Shown: positions 26,403 through 35,815, counted from the stretch's first letter. The stretch: DNA of 58,338 bases from Candidatus Hodarchaeota archaeon (GCA_016839665.1 JAEOTU010000128.1:1-58338); one strand, 5' to 3'. Notes: generated from the letters alone by a model not told the origin. Program-made: numbers and translations.

Positions 26403-28125
26403 TCTTATTTTGTTCGACTTTTTGTGAATAGAACTTACTTGCTAGATTACGAATTGTTTGATCTTTATCATATAAAATGACCTTCTCTAATGTGGAGATC
26501 ACTCGGTCAAGTTCAATTCCATCATAATTCCCATTTCCCAATCTGTGGATTGCTTCCATTCTTTTCAACATATTCTCAGAAGTACTTGCAGTTCTTATAA
26601 TTTCATCTAAAGAACTGTCTCCAGAATACGCTGCATTCTCTGGAGAAGTAAGGAGGGGAATTGAGATAATGACAGAAGTTCCAGTCTTCCAACCTTCCGA
26701 TAAAATCTCAACTGTTCCATCATGAAATGCTATAATTTCTTTCGTTAGATAAAGGCCTAACCCCAGACCACTCGCAGAAGGGTGAAATGTCACAAAAGGT
26801 TTTCCAACAACTGCAAGGTTTGCTGGATCTATACCTATTCCATTATCTTTTACTAAAAGCTTTAGATATTTATCATTCTGAATTGTAATATTGACTTCTA
26901 CAATCCCGTGGCCAGTAAATCTTATTGCATTTTCAATTACATTTCTCAATGCTTGTGAAATACGGTTTCTGTCTAGATTGACAATTAGCGGTGTGGGAGG
27001 ATATTGTACAATAAGGTCAATCCTATATTTCCTTAAGAAAAAATCAAGATCCTCAATAACCTCTTGAAGGATTGGGATAAAGTTCTCTCCACGAAGATTA
27101 CACTTTAGTTTACTGTGTTGTATTAACGCAATGTCGTTAAGATCCTTTGTCAATGAAATCATGCTGTCAACATTCCGAGAGAACACTTCAATCAGGTTTG
27201 CTTCAAAAATTTCCTTCTCCTCAGGATTTAATCCATCCCTAATCCTCTTTTTGTAAAAATCTAAGGAATTCTTTAAGATATAAATCGGAGTTCGGAGTTG
27301 ATGTTGGGTTAAATAGAGAAAGTCTAGTTTCATATCTTGAAGCTCTTTAATTGATGATAAATCTATCATGATGCCTTGAATTATGACATCTTTACCTGAA
27401 TATACTCTATTGATAATAGCGTGTACAGGAACTCTTGATCCATCCTTGCAGAGAAGATCAAATTCAATGGTTTCATCTTGTCGTTGAATTTGTGGATCTT
27501 TTTCTCGTTTATCAATACTTGTTATTATTTCTCTCTTGCTTTCAACTAGAACACGAGCAATTTTCTCACGATGTTCAGGAGCGACAAGAAAAGTAGGCAT
27601 GCCACGACGCTGATCAATTTCATCTGCTGTATAGCCTAATTTATCAATAAACGCTTGGTTATAATACTCTATGATTCCATTCTTAAAAATAAATAAGAAA
27701 TTCGGATCTTTTTCAATTAACGCTTGATATTGAGCCTCAATTGTAGATAACTTAGATGAAATCTTCTTGATTTTGTCAATGTCTCTGATCTCAACCATGT
27801 ATAGCTGTTTATCTAATGGGGTAACTTGTAATTGAATCCATGATACCTTTTCTTCAGGTTTAAGTATTTTCCACTCCGAAACTTTAGGTAAAGAATCAGA
27901 ACTCCAGGTTCTCATGAATTTTTGGCGTTCTGAAGGATGGATGAAAGAGGAAAAAAGAACATCACTCGCAACCAACTCACTAGGTATTTGCAAATCCTCT
28001 CGTGCTTTTTTGTTAATAAAAATCAGTTGATTATCATTATGTTTATCAAGAACAGCTATTCCTAGTGGAAGCTTGTTGAGAAGATTAGGATCAAATGGTT
28101 TTTCTGAAGACTCCTTAGAGTTCAT
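26380..28125 (-). CDS. PAS-domain sensor histidine kinase
   Basis: 581 residues, no membrane segment. Two PAS-like domains (about 15-115 and 128-265) precede the kinase. The dimerisation helix has 'LTQHQLRTPIYIL' (phospho-His), then N box 'NVIENAIRF', G1 'DNGIGIDP' and G2 'GLGLGLYLTKEI'. After the ATPase domain a 90-residue helical tail is present, possibly one or two HEAT-like turns (MEAIHRLGNGNYDG, KVILYDKDQTIRNLASKF). No receiver gene is adjacent. It is the first gene of a pair with the methylase. Confidence 0.92.
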   Translation of the reverse strand: MNSKESSEKPFDPNLLNKLPLGIAVLDKHNDNQLIFINKKAREDLQIPSELVASDVLFSSFIHPSERQKFMRTWSSDSLPKVSEWKILKPEEKVSWIQLQVTPLDKQLYMVEIRDIDKIKKISSKLSTIEAQYQALIEKDPNFLFIFKNGIIEYYNQAFIDKLGYTADEIDQRRGMPTFLVAPEHREKIARVLVESKREIITSIDKREKDPQIQRQDETIEFDLLCKDGSRVPVHAIINRVYSGKDVIIQGIMIDLSSIKELQDMKLDFLYLTQHQLRTPIYILKNSLDFYKKRIRDGLNPEEKEIFEANLIEVFSRNVDSMISLTKDLNDIALIQHSKLKCNLRGENFIPILQEVIEDLDFFLRKYRIDLIVQYPPTPLIVNLDRNRISQALRNVIENAIRFTGHGIVEVNITIQNDKYLKLLVKDNGIGIDPANLAVVGKPFVTFHPSASGLGLGLYLTKEIIAFHDGTVEILSEGWKTGTSVIISIPLLTSPENAAYSGDSSLDEIIRTASTSENMLKRMEAIHRLGNGNYDGIELDRVISTLEKVILYDKDQTIRNLASKFYSQKVEQNKNATSDAS

Positions 28126-28315
28126 TTTTATTCTCTCAATCCACCTTAAAGCAGATCTGTTTCGATTCCACAGGTGATATGCCAGCTGAGATGCGATATC
28201 TTTTAATAATACTATATAATAAAAATAATTACTTTTTAAAAATACTGTCAGCCTTGTGAAATAACAAATAATTATTTCTTAGAGTTGAAAAACCCGAACT
28301 AGGACTTGTGTAAAA

Positions 28316-28939
28316 ATGCTAGAACGCTTAAAAGAACTTGAAACCACACAGAACTTTACTGAAATGCTCTCTGAACTCCGTAAACATGAAAGTGTTTCGA
28401 CTCAAGCCTATTCACAAATAAGATCCCTTATTACCAATCCCACTATTGCAGGTATTCTCCACGCTTTGGAAGAAATGTCAATCTCCGCCACCTCATTATT
28501 ACGTCATTGTACTACTCTTTTAGAAGAGGAAATTATTGAAGTACCTTTGGCAAGGGAAACCGAAGTTTCACATTCAATCGCTGCTCCAATCGAAACCTCT
28601 CGAGAACGAGATGATATGTTTACATTGAGTTCTCTGGAAAGAATTTTGAGAGAAGGCCCTAGGATTGAAGTTTCACAAGACGATTCAACTGCAACAGCAC
28701 GGTTTTGGTATATCAAGGAAGGAAAAAACGAATCAATCGAAGTAACAATGTCGGAAAAAGAAACGATCGGTAAAATTCTCTTGAATATTTTAAACCAAAT
28801 TGAAGTAGAACAAGACGAAAAGTTCTCAATCTCGCCTTTAGGTTATGATCCCCTTCTTCATCATCAATTTCATAATTCCTTTGGTCACATTGTAAAAACA
28901 TATGGAGAGGAATATACACTTATCAAACTGTTCTCGTGA
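28316..28939 (+). CDS. Hypothetical protein, possible beta-grasp C-terminal domain
   Basis: 207 residues, no family recognised. Residues 1-75 are helical. The C-terminal 80 residues (ARFWYIKEGKNESIEVTM..., ETIGKILLNIL, ...HHQFHNSFGHIVKTYGEEYTLIKL) have the strand-strand-helix-strand-strand order expected of a ubiquitin-like/EsaB-like beta-grasp, with no terminal Gly-Gly. The gene lies upstream of two MoaD-like genes on the same strand. The fold suggestion is tentative. Confidence 0.6.
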   Translation: MLERLKELETTQNFTEMLSELRKHESVSTQAYSQIRSLITNPTIAGILHALEEMSISATSLLRHCTTLLEEEIIEVPLARETEVSHSIAAPIETSRERDDMFTLSSLERILREGPRIEVSQDDSTATARFWYIKEGKNESIEVTMSEKETIGKILLNILNQIEVEQDEKFSISPLGYDPLLHHQFHNSFGHIVKTYGEEYTLIKLFS

Positions 28940-29063
28940 TTTGAGGTAAAGTAGACAACGCTATTTCGAGAAAAGTTTATATGTTAGTTTGAAATTAAAT
29001 ATATTACTTCTCTATTATTCTCGAGGTACACTAGATAAACCGAATAAAAACGAGGTAGCTCTT

Positions 29064-29297
29064 TTGGAAAACGATGAACTTGAACCTAGGACTGTTACTT
29101 TATCAACAAACATCGCAAATAGTATTGTAGAATATATGGATCTACTTATAGAACGTGGATATTATTCATCCCGCGAAGATATCATTCGACAAGCCGTTAC
29201 TGATCTATTCATTGATAAATTTGAGATCAGCTTGATGGATCTGGAACCAGATCTCTTCGAATTTCCATCTATGGAAGAAATTGAAGAAACAGAGTAA
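29064..29297 (+). CDS. Ribbon-helix-helix (CopG-type) DNA-binding regulator
   Basis: The core 'RTVTLSTNIANSIVEYMDLLIERGYYSSREDIIRQAV' is a ribbon-helix-helix domain: a beta strand, helix 1, then the S.R.D.IR.A. second helix. I chose TTG at 29064 because a GAGGT ribosome site lies at 29052-29056 and the protein then begins right before the strand; a TTG at 28989 would add 25 unconserved residues. The C-terminal end is acidic. It may regulate the neighbouring MoaD-like genes or itself. Confidence 0.75.
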   Translation: MENDELEPRTVTLSTNIANSIVEYMDLLIERGYYSSREDIIRQAVTDLFIDKFEISLMDLEPDLFEFPSMEEIEETE

Positions 29298-29386
29298 GTA
29301 CTTCAAGATCTTTAGTAAAATCAATCTTACTTCGATTTAGACTGAGTAGTCACGTACAGGTCTTATATCGCAAACTGGTAATTTTT

Positions 29387-29704
29387 ATGATTGAAATTCA
29401 TTTGTATGGCATTTTAAAGAGGAAATTTGATCCTAAAGCATCTTTTGCAGAGGATACTGTTCTCTCAATCCCACATGTAAAAAAGGAGAACTTTTTAGAA
29501 TTATTAAAACGTTTGGATTTGGAATCAACTGAATGTGGTGATTGTTTTATTAATGGAAAAGTGGCAAATGAGACAACCATGATTCCTGAAGGCGCACGAG
29601 TAGGTCTTTTCCCATTGGGCATGCATTTATTGTGTGGTGGACAACATCTTAAAGGACATGGATTTATTTCAAAAAAACCAACGACAGATAGCGAATATTA
29701 TTGA
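29387..29704 (+). CDS. MoaD/ThiS-like ubiquitin-fold protein with internal Gly-Gly and 20-residue extension
   Basis: A 105-residue beta-grasp protein ('MIEIHLYGILKRKF', 'GKVANETTMIPEGARVGLFPLG'). In a sulfur carrier the C terminus would be Gly-Gly. Here the sequence is 'LLCGGQHLKGHGF' with Gly84-Gly85 followed by a further 20 residues, so activation would need trimming, or the protein acts without a thiocarboxylate. A Cys directly precedes the Gly pair. It is 17 bp before a second MoaD gene, and about 2.5 kb before the tungsten enzyme, consistent with pterin cofactor synthesis. Confidence 0.8.
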   Translation: MIEIHLYGILKRKFDPKASFAEDTVLSIPHVKKENFLELLKRLDLESTECGDCFINGKVANETTMIPEGARVGLFPLGMHLLCGGQHLKGHGFISKKPTTDSEYY

Positions 29705-29721
29705 GAAGAGGCTTAGAATAA

Positions 29722-29976
29722 ATGAATATCGACATTAGATTATTTGCTACCTTGAGAGAATATGGCCCTAATGGCCTCGAAATAGGTGAAAGCTTCCCAA
29801 TGCAACTTGATGAGGATGCAACTGTGATTACGGTTCTCAAAAACCTAGGTATCTCTACGGATCAAGCTAAAATTGTAATGGTCAATGGAATCATCATTAA
29901 TAATCATAAACATAAACTCAAACCTGATGATTTATTATCAATCTTTCCCCCAGTAGGGGGTGGAGTTAAACAATAA
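29722..29976 (+). CDS. moaD: MoaD-like sulfur carrier protein
   Basis: 84 residues with 'MNIDIRLFATLREYGP', a central 'VLKNLGI' helix, 'VMVNGIIINNHKHKLKPDDLLSIFPPVGGG'. This is the MoaD pattern for molybdopterin synthase small subunit. Three residues (VKQ) follow the Gly triplet instead of ending at Gly-Gly, so a short trim may be required. The partner MoaE is not in this window. Likely supports cofactor synthesis for the AOR encoded downstream. Confidence 0.85.
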   Translation: MNIDIRLFATLREYGPNGLEIGESFPMQLDEDATVITVLKNLGISTDQAKIVMVNGIIINNHKHKLKPDDLLSIFPPVGGGVKQ

Positions 29977-30051
29977 AGAAGAGCTCTTCGAATCTTAGAA
30001 ATTCTTAGTCTTATTATAAGAATTGGTTACAGTTTCAGGATTGTAACGAAA

Positions 30052-31281
30052 TTGATTTTATGTAGTTATTTTACAGGACATTTGATAAAAAAACTTCAAA
30101 AAAGAACGTTTTTTGAGGTAATAATTCTTTGGATAATAATATCTGGATTACTTATTCTTTTAACGATTATTCCACGGACTTCTCTTGCAACTATTGAGCA
30201 GCCCTTTCATAATCACAAGTTTAATTCAACTACAACGTTAGTAAAGATCGGTCAATTCAATGATGACGGCATTAGCCATGATATTTTCATAACCAAATCA
30301 ATAGCTTATGTCGCTGATGATATCAAAGGACTGGAGATTATTAACGTTACCGATCCCACTACACCAAGCAAAATTGGTAATTTTGGGGATGGAGGTGCTG
30401 CTTATGGCGTCTTCGTATGTGGTTCGTATGCATATGTTGCTGATTACTTTGATGGATTGGAAATTATTGATATCCAGGATCCCTACAATCCCCAAAAAAT
30501 AGGTGCATATGTCCCTTCTTATGGTGAGGCGATTGAAATTTTTGTCAAAAATGATCTTGCTTACCTTGTTGATGGTTCCGCTGGAATAAGAGTAATAAAC
30601 GTTTCGAATCCTGCTTTTCTAGAAGAGATTGGTCAATATGAAAACAATAGTCATTCACGAGGAGTTTTCGTACAAGATTCATTAGCTTTCATTGCTGATA
30701 ATATTAATGGCCTTGATATAGTAAATATCAGTGATCCATATAACCTCTATAAAGTTGGTCAATATTCTAAATGGGATTCCTCTGGACTTGTAACACATGC
30801 ACGCTGTGTTATTGTAGATGGTTCAACTGCATTTGTAACAGCTGGTGGGTACGGTGGGGGACTTGAGATAGTTAATGTAAGCAATCCAACAAAACCAACA
30901 AGAATAGGGGGCTTTTATGATGGTGGTGTGGCAGAAGGAGTTGCTAAGAACGAATCATATGTCTTTGTTGCTGATGGGTACGAAGGATTAGAAGTCCTTG
31001 ATATTTCTGCTTATTTACCAGGTATTGATGAAGACTGGTCCCCTATAAAGGCATTCCAATATAATGACGGGGGATATGCAGAAGCAGTGTGGATTCAAGG
31101 CCCTTACATCTATGTTGCAGATGGAGAAGACGGATTAGAAATCCTACAATTGGTATCCACCTCAACTCTTTCCACTACTTTTGATAATACATCTAAAGAA
31201 AAATTAATAGGATTTAATGTTCTCATTTTACTTGGAGCGATTGTCTTAATTGTTAGTGTGAGACATCAGAAAGAGAAATAG
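30052..31281 (+). CDS. Secreted, membrane-anchored LVIVD-repeat beta-propeller protein
   Basis: A TTG start gives a basic N terminus and a hydrophobic segment (about 25-45), so the protein is exported. The body consists of about seven LVIVD repeats of roughly 45 residues (pattern: Y.VF..DS.AYVAD...GLEI.N..DP..P..IG), which form a beta-propeller. The C terminus has one hydrophobic segment and the basic end 'VRHQKEK'. Extracellular binding or adhesion is likely; no enzyme site is seen. Confidence 0.88.
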   Translation: MILCSYFTGHLIKKLQKRTFFEVIILWIIISGLLILLTIIPRTSLATIEQPFHNHKFNSTTTLVKIGQFNDDGISHDIFITKSIAYVADDIKGLEIINVTDPTTPSKIGNFGDGGAAYGVFVCGSYAYVADYFDGLEIIDIQDPYNPQKIGAYVPSYGEAIEIFVKNDLAYLVDGSAGIRVINVSNPAFLEEIGQYENNSHSRGVFVQDSLAFIADNINGLDIVNISDPYNLYKVGQYSKWDSSGLVTHARCVIVDGSTAFVTAGGYGGGLEIVNVSNPTKPTRIGGFYDGGVAEGVAKNESYVFVADGYEGLEVLDISAYLPGIDEDWSPIKAFQYNDGGYAEAVWIQGPYIYVADGEDGLEILQLVSTSTLSTTFDNTSKEKLIGFNVLILLGAIVLIVSVRHQKEK

Positions 31282-31346
31282 TGCTGATTTGGAAATAACA
31301 TCATATGAAATGTACAAAGATTAGTGCCCATTATCGGCAGCTTTTG

Positions 31347-31997
31347 TTATAATTCGTCTATAAGACGATCAATTCCATTTATTAGATCCAAAGGCCGAAC
31401 CATTGGTATTGACAAGAATTCTTGTAAAACCTCTTTAAATCTCGAAATAAACTCCAAATTTGCGTCATCTGAAGAAAACTCTCTAAAAACATCTTGGATA
31501 GTTCTATACTTCTTTTCCTGCTTATGGACCTTTTCAGAGTAAATGTTCATGATTATAGTAGCTGAAAGGTTTGCAAATTTCTGACCTATTTTTTCATGGA
31601 AGACAAAGAGAGGTTCTGCCTTTAGATCTAGATCGACAAACATACTGATTTTCTTTGCTGTAATTTCATCGACTTTGCGTAGAAGTGCACGATATATATC
31701 CATTTCATCAGAACTTATCGTTCCATTCGCCTCAGCTAGTTTATATGTGTTAGATGTAATTTCTCTTAAGATCCTCCTCTGTTTTATTAATAGGAGTTGG
31801 AGTTCTTCTTTTGTAAAAGGATGACCTGAATCCATTTTTGGAATCTTCTTTGAATGCTTTGATAAATCATGGTCTATTCCAGCAAGTAAAATTTGTTCTT
31901 CTGCTGTGATCTTTAAATCCTTTAAAGCCTCCTGCAATACTACTTTCATAATTTCTTCAGAAGGCATTTTAAGAAGGTACGAAACTTCATCTTCCAT
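31347..31997 (-). CDS. Hypothetical helical protein, possibly TerB/EF-hand-related
   Basis: 216 residues, almost entirely helical, not recognised. 'AEANGTISSDEMDIYRALL' recalls the loop-helix of TerB-like or EF-hand segments, but the calcium ligands are incomplete. No membrane segment. Convergent with the LVIVD gene and divergent from the AOR gene. Confidence 0.6.
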   Translation of the reverse strand: MEDEVSYLLKMPSEEIMKVVLQEALKDLKITAEEQILLAGIDHDLSKHSKKIPKMDSGHPFTKEELQLLLIKQRRILREITSNTYKLAEANGTISSDEMDIYRALLRKVDEITAKKISMFVDLDLKAEPLFVFHEKIGQKFANLSATIIMNIYSEKVHKQEKKYRTIQDVFREFSSDDANLEFISRFKEVLQEFLSIPMVRPLDLINGIDRLIDEL

Positions 31998-32058
31998 GCT
32001 AAATCAGGTCTCCTATAGCTTCCATAGCCGCTTTGAGATTATGTTGATTCATTTACTT

Positions 32059-32072
32059 ATTCATAAATGAAT
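32059..32072. promoter_or_regulatory. Small inverted repeat in the divergent region before the AOR gene
   Basis: ATTCAT-aa-ATGAAT, perfect 6-bp arms, lies between the divergent genes 31347-31997 and 32242-34014. A further ATTCAT occurs at 32047-32052. A possible operator; the sequence is A+T-rich and chance is possible. Confidence 0.25.
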
Positions 32073-32206
32073 TTCTTAATGATCGATCAAATTAATTCTG
32101 ATTTTATTTGTTTTTTTCATAAAATGAGTTGATGTTTCCATACAGTAGCAAACCTTTTATTGATCCTTATGTCATTTCAATGATAGCTTCCGTGGTGGCG
32201 GTTAGG

Positions 32207-32234
32207 CTACACATGGAGTGTGTACAAGGTGTAG
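32207..32234 (+). promoter_or_regulatory. Hairpin overlapping the AOR ribosome-binding site
   Basis: CTACAC (32207-32212) can pair with GTGTAG (32229-32234). The 3' arm covers the AAGGTG ribosome-site candidate at 32226-32231, ten bases before the ATG at 32242. Formation of the stem could reduce translation. Confidence 0.3.
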
Positions 32235-32241
32235 ATTGAAA

Positions 32242-34014
32242 ATGAGTAAAATTCTAAGAGTGAACATGAGTAACTTAGAACATAAATTTGAAGATGTTCC
32301 AGAGAAATATAACACACTCGGTGGAAGGGCGCTTACGAGTAATATCGTTTTTGATGAGGTAGATCCAAACTGTGATCCACTTGGACCTGAAAATAAGTTC
32401 ATAGTGGCCCCTGGTCTTCTCGCTGGTACCAATGCGCCATCATCTGGAAGGTTAAGTGTTGGTGGAAAATCACCACTGACAAATGGTATTAAAGAAGCTA
32501 ACGCTGGTGGTCTCACGGCTCAAAAAATTGGCCGTTTGGGTATCAAAGCTATTATCATAGAAGGCCAGCCTTCAGGTGACACATGGTACAACATTGTTCT
32601 TTCAAAAGACAAATGTGAAATCGTTGAAGCAGGGAAATATGCTGGAATGGGCCTTTACGAATTAATTACAAAAGTTTGGGAAGAGTATCCCAATAAGCCC
32701 GGCATAATAGGTTGCGGTATAGCTGGTCAAAAGTTAATGACTGGGGCTGGAGTTTTTGGCAACAATGTCGAAAATACTGATCCAGGACGATATGCAGGTC
32801 GAGGTGGCTTAGGTGCAGTCCTTGGAAGTAAGCGAGTCATTGCAGTAATTTCAGATGATACCGGTATGGAACGTCTTAAGCCAGTAAATCAAGAATTATT
32901 TGATATTGGACGAAAAAAATTGCGCGACGCACTAAATGAACATGCTGTTACGGGAACACTTGAAAAAGACGGGAAAACTTATGGTGGGTTAAAAAATTTT
33001 GGAACTAATATTCTACAGAATATTATCAATGAAGCAGGAGCTCTCCCTACCCGTAATTGGACTGCAGGCCGTTTTGAGGGTGCAGCAAAAATCAGCGGTG
33101 AGGCTGTTCATGAACTAGTTGATAAAGTGAAAGATAAATTCCCGAATTCAACAGCAGCTTACAATCATGCCTGTCATCCTGGGTGTGTAATCCGATGTAG
33201 TAATATTGTTCCTTATGAAGAAACTGGCGCACATCAAGTTTCACCACTTGAATATGAAACTGCTTGGGCACTAGGAACAAACTGCGCAATCGACAATCTC
33301 CATTATGTAGCTGAACTCAATCGAGTCTGTAATGACTTGGGACTGGACACAATCGAAGCAGGAAACACTATCGCTGTTGCAATGGAAGGTGGTGAGCTTG
33401 AATTTGGAGATGGCCCTGGAGCAGTGGATTTATTAAAAAAAGTTGCCACCGATGGAGAAATCGGTAAAGTTATCGGTAACGGTGCTGTAGCTATGGGTAA
33501 ATACAAAGGCGTTAGTCACGTCGCTCAAGTTAAAGGTCAAAGCTTACCCGCTTACGATCCACGACCTATTAAAGGTATCGGTGTAACATACGCGACTGGT
33601 ACCCAAGGAGGTGACCACACCCAAGGATATACAATAGCACCTGAAATCCTGCAAGTTGGTGGAAAACCAGACCGAATGGACGTGAAAAAAGCTGAATTAT
33701 CACGAGCTTTCCAAACCACAACAGCTTACATTGATTCAACTGGATATTGTCTCTTTATTGCATTTGCAATACTCGACATAGAATCTGGATTAACTGGTAT
33801 GGTTGAATCAATCAACGGTTTCTTAGGAACAGAGATTGATGTAGGAAAATATGGTGGGGAAATCATTCATATAGAACGAGAGTTCAATAAAAGAGCAGGA
33901 ATGACTGAGAAAGACGATAGATTACCTGAGTTCTTCTACAAAGAACCCTTACCACCACATAACGTTGTTTTCGATGTTTCTGACGAAGAATTAGACAAAG
34001 TTCATCAGGAGTAA
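32242..34014 (+). CDS. aor: Tungsten-containing aldehyde:ferredoxin oxidoreductase
   Basis: Oxidises aldehydes to carboxylates with ferredoxin as acceptor, using a tungsto-bispterin and a [4Fe-4S] cluster. The N-terminal domain has 'GGRALTSNIVFDEVDP' and 'SGRLSVGGKSPLT'. 'AGRGGLGAVLGSK' is the family signature. Cluster cysteines are in 'NHACHPGCVIRC' and the distal 'STGYC'. Pterin-binding 'GTQGGDHTQGYT' is also present. Start set at ATG 32242 (MSKILRVNM); a GTG at 32218 would add eight residues rich in Cys. 590 residues, normal length. MoaD-like genes lie about 2.3 kb upstream. Confidence 0.95.
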   Translation: MSKILRVNMSNLEHKFEDVPEKYNTLGGRALTSNIVFDEVDPNCDPLGPENKFIVAPGLLAGTNAPSSGRLSVGGKSPLTNGIKEANAGGLTAQKIGRLGIKAIIIEGQPSGDTWYNIVLSKDKCEIVEAGKYAGMGLYELITKVWEEYPNKPGIIGCGIAGQKLMTGAGVFGNNVENTDPGRYAGRGGLGAVLGSKRVIAVISDDTGMERLKPVNQELFDIGRKKLRDALNEHAVTGTLEKDGKTYGGLKNFGTNILQNIINEAGALPTRNWTAGRFEGAAKISGEAVHELVDKVKDKFPNSTAAYNHACHPGCVIRCSNIVPYEETGAHQVSPLEYETAWALGTNCAIDNLHYVAELNRVCNDLGLDTIEAGNTIAVAMEGGELEFGDGPGAVDLLKKVATDGEIGKVIGNGAVAMGKYKGVSHVAQVKGQSLPAYDPRPIKGIGVTYATGTQGGDHTQGYTIAPEILQVGGKPDRMDVKKAELSRAFQTTTAYIDSTGYCLFIAFAILDIESGLTGMVESINGFLGTEIDVGKYGGEIIHIEREFNKRAGMTEKDDRLPEFFYKEPLPPHNVVFDVSDEELDKVHQE

Positions 34015-34026
34015 TCTCCTCCTCCC

Positions 34027-34034
34027 TTTTTTTT
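34027..34034 (+). terminator. T8 terminator after the AOR gene
   Basis: A C/T-rich stretch ending in T8 begins a few bases after the AOR stop codon. Confidence 0.5.
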
Positions 34035-34082
34035 CATTACGCAATAATTACCCTAATAATAATCCTAAATAGATGAATTCTA

Positions 34083-34643
34083 TTGAATGAAGAACATTCT
34101 CCTTCACCTGAAAAGAAAAATATTTTACCTAAACCTGGTACCTACTTTTATAGATTGATGCACTATAAGGGGAAAGAACTCCCACGATCCTATAAATGGT
34201 TAAGAAGACTGAATAAAATTGTAGTTCCCCTCTATAGACTCCGTATACTGCCTTTTTTCGGGATTGGATGGTTCATCCTGATGATTACTACAATTGGTCG
34301 TCGTACAGGTAAATCTCGTCGAAATCCATTAGAGTTCCACAGAATAAATGACGTGATCCATATTGCTGCAGCACGGGGAGAGAAAACTGATTGGGTTAGG
34401 AATATTCATGCTAATCCTGAAAAGGTAAGAGTGCAGATAGGTTTTAGAAGTTTCCAACCAAAGGTTGAGATTGTTGAAGATATCTCAGAAAAAGTCAAAT
34501 TCATTGAATGGATGATAAAAACCATACCACGAGAAGCTGAAATGGGTTTTGGATGGAATTCCAAGGAAGATAATCTTGATGATGCTGATTTGACACCCCT
34601 TGCTGAATTTATGACAATTATTAGATTGCATAGACCTTCTTAA
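34083..34643 (+). CDS. Deazaflavin (F420)-dependent nitroreductase-like (Ddn family) protein
   Basis: 'LMITTIGRRTGKSRRNPLEF' and 'IHIAAARGEKTDWVRNIHANPEKVRVQIG' are the characteristic segments of the Ddn/PF04075 group, which bind F420 (or a related flavin) in a split-barrel fold. TTG start; 186 residues. Substrate unknown. The N-terminal part contains a hydrophobic stretch (FFGIGWFILMI) that is part of the fold in this family. Confidence 0.85.
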   Translation: MNEEHSPSPEKKNILPKPGTYFYRLMHYKGKELPRSYKWLRRLNKIVVPLYRLRILPFFGIGWFILMITTIGRRTGKSRRNPLEFHRINDVIHIAAARGEKTDWVRNIHANPEKVRVQIGFRSFQPKVEIVEDISEKVKFIEWMIKTIPREAEMGFGWNSKEDNLDDADLTPLAEFMTIIRLHRPS

Positions 34644-34841
34644 AAGATTATATACATCTTGGAAATATAATTTCTTTCGATTTTTCATCAGATCCTAGTT
34701 TATTTCATCAAATATAAGGAAAAATTCTATAACCAAATAGTTCACAATTGCAAACAATTTATAAGTGTCAAAAAACAGGTATTCAATGAATATAATATTA
34801 CCAACACAACCATTCACTTGTTTGTCAAAGGAACTCAATAG

Positions 34842-35648
34842 ATGATAACCATAGAACAGATTCTTTGGGGCTTAATTCTATCCTTATTTGCTGGACTTTC
34901 TACCACACTAGGAGCAATTACAGTTTTCATAATAAAAAAGGAAGATACAAAGGTTATCAGCCTTTCAATGGGTTTTTCTGCTGGAGTCATGCTAGGGGTT
35001 TCTATATTCGAATTGCTACCAGAATCAATCAACAACATAGGAATTCTCACTGCTGGTTTCTTTTTCTTATTAGGAATGATCGCTGTAGCATTACTGGACT
35101 TTTTTATCCCTCATGAATACATGTATGAACATTCTTGTGATGATATTGATGCTGTACCAATAAACAATCCAAATAATCCACGTCTACTAAGAACAGGTAT
35201 GTTAGTGGCCGTAGGAATAGCGATTCATAATTTACCTGAAGGTTTTGTGACACTCACGGGGAGCCTCTATTCGCTTGAATTAGGACTTATTCTAGCCATT
35301 GCTATTGCATTGCATAATATCCCTGAAGGTCTTTCAGTTGCTATTCCAATTTATGCTGCCTCTGATAATAAGAGAAAGGCTTTTGGAATATCTTTTGTTT
35401 CAGGACTAGCAGAACCGCTCGGAGCTATCATTGGGTTGGTAGTTCTCTTGATTTTTGGATTGATCAGTGAAGAAATAATAACAATATCGCTAGCTTTTGT
35501 AGCAGGTATTATGACGTTTATTTCACTTGATGAATTGTTGCCAACTGCTCATGAAACATGTAGTGACAACGGCAATGATACTCATATTGTTACAGGGGGA
35601 ATATTAGCGGGTATGACGGTCATGTTGATTACTCTGGTTCTGTTATGA
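34842..35648 (+). CDS. ZIP-family divalent metal transporter
   Basis: 268 residues with about eight hydrophobic segments. The two metal-site helices are plainly visible as 'HNLPEGF' and 'HNIPEGL', with 'FELLPES' earlier. A short His/Asp-containing loop (HEYMYEHSCDDID) lies between TM3 and TM4. Best match by eye is the ZupT/GufA group that imports Zn2+ and other divalent metals. Monocistronic, with T-rich flanks. Confidence 0.92.
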   Translation: MITIEQILWGLILSLFAGLSTTLGAITVFIIKKEDTKVISLSMGFSAGVMLGVSIFELLPESINNIGILTAGFFFLLGMIAVALLDFFIPHEYMYEHSCDDIDAVPINNPNNPRLLRTGMLVAVGIAIHNLPEGFVTLTGSLYSLELGLILAIAIALHNIPEGLSVAIPIYAASDNKRKAFGISFVSGLAEPLGAIIGLVVLLIFGLISEEIITISLAFVAGIMTFISLDELLPTAHETCSDNGNDTHIVTGGILAGMTVMLITLVLL

Positions 35649-35815
35649 ATCACTCGAGATTTTTTTCAACTTTAGATTCCTCCCAGGTATATTATGTTTA
35701 AGTTAATGTCATCGAATTTAGCTTCTCGATCAGGTATCCAATTTCACATTAAAAAGTGCACCAATCATATAAAAGTTATTAAATATTGAAAGTAAATAGC
35801 GATTGTGAGAAGCAT

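Noticed and set aside
29387..29976. Thiamine ThiS pair rather than MoaD
   Set aside because: Sequence ending PPVGGG in the second protein and the nearby tungsten enzyme favour MoaD; no thiamine biosynthesis enzyme is next to them, although a thiamine-type importer lies 8 kb away.
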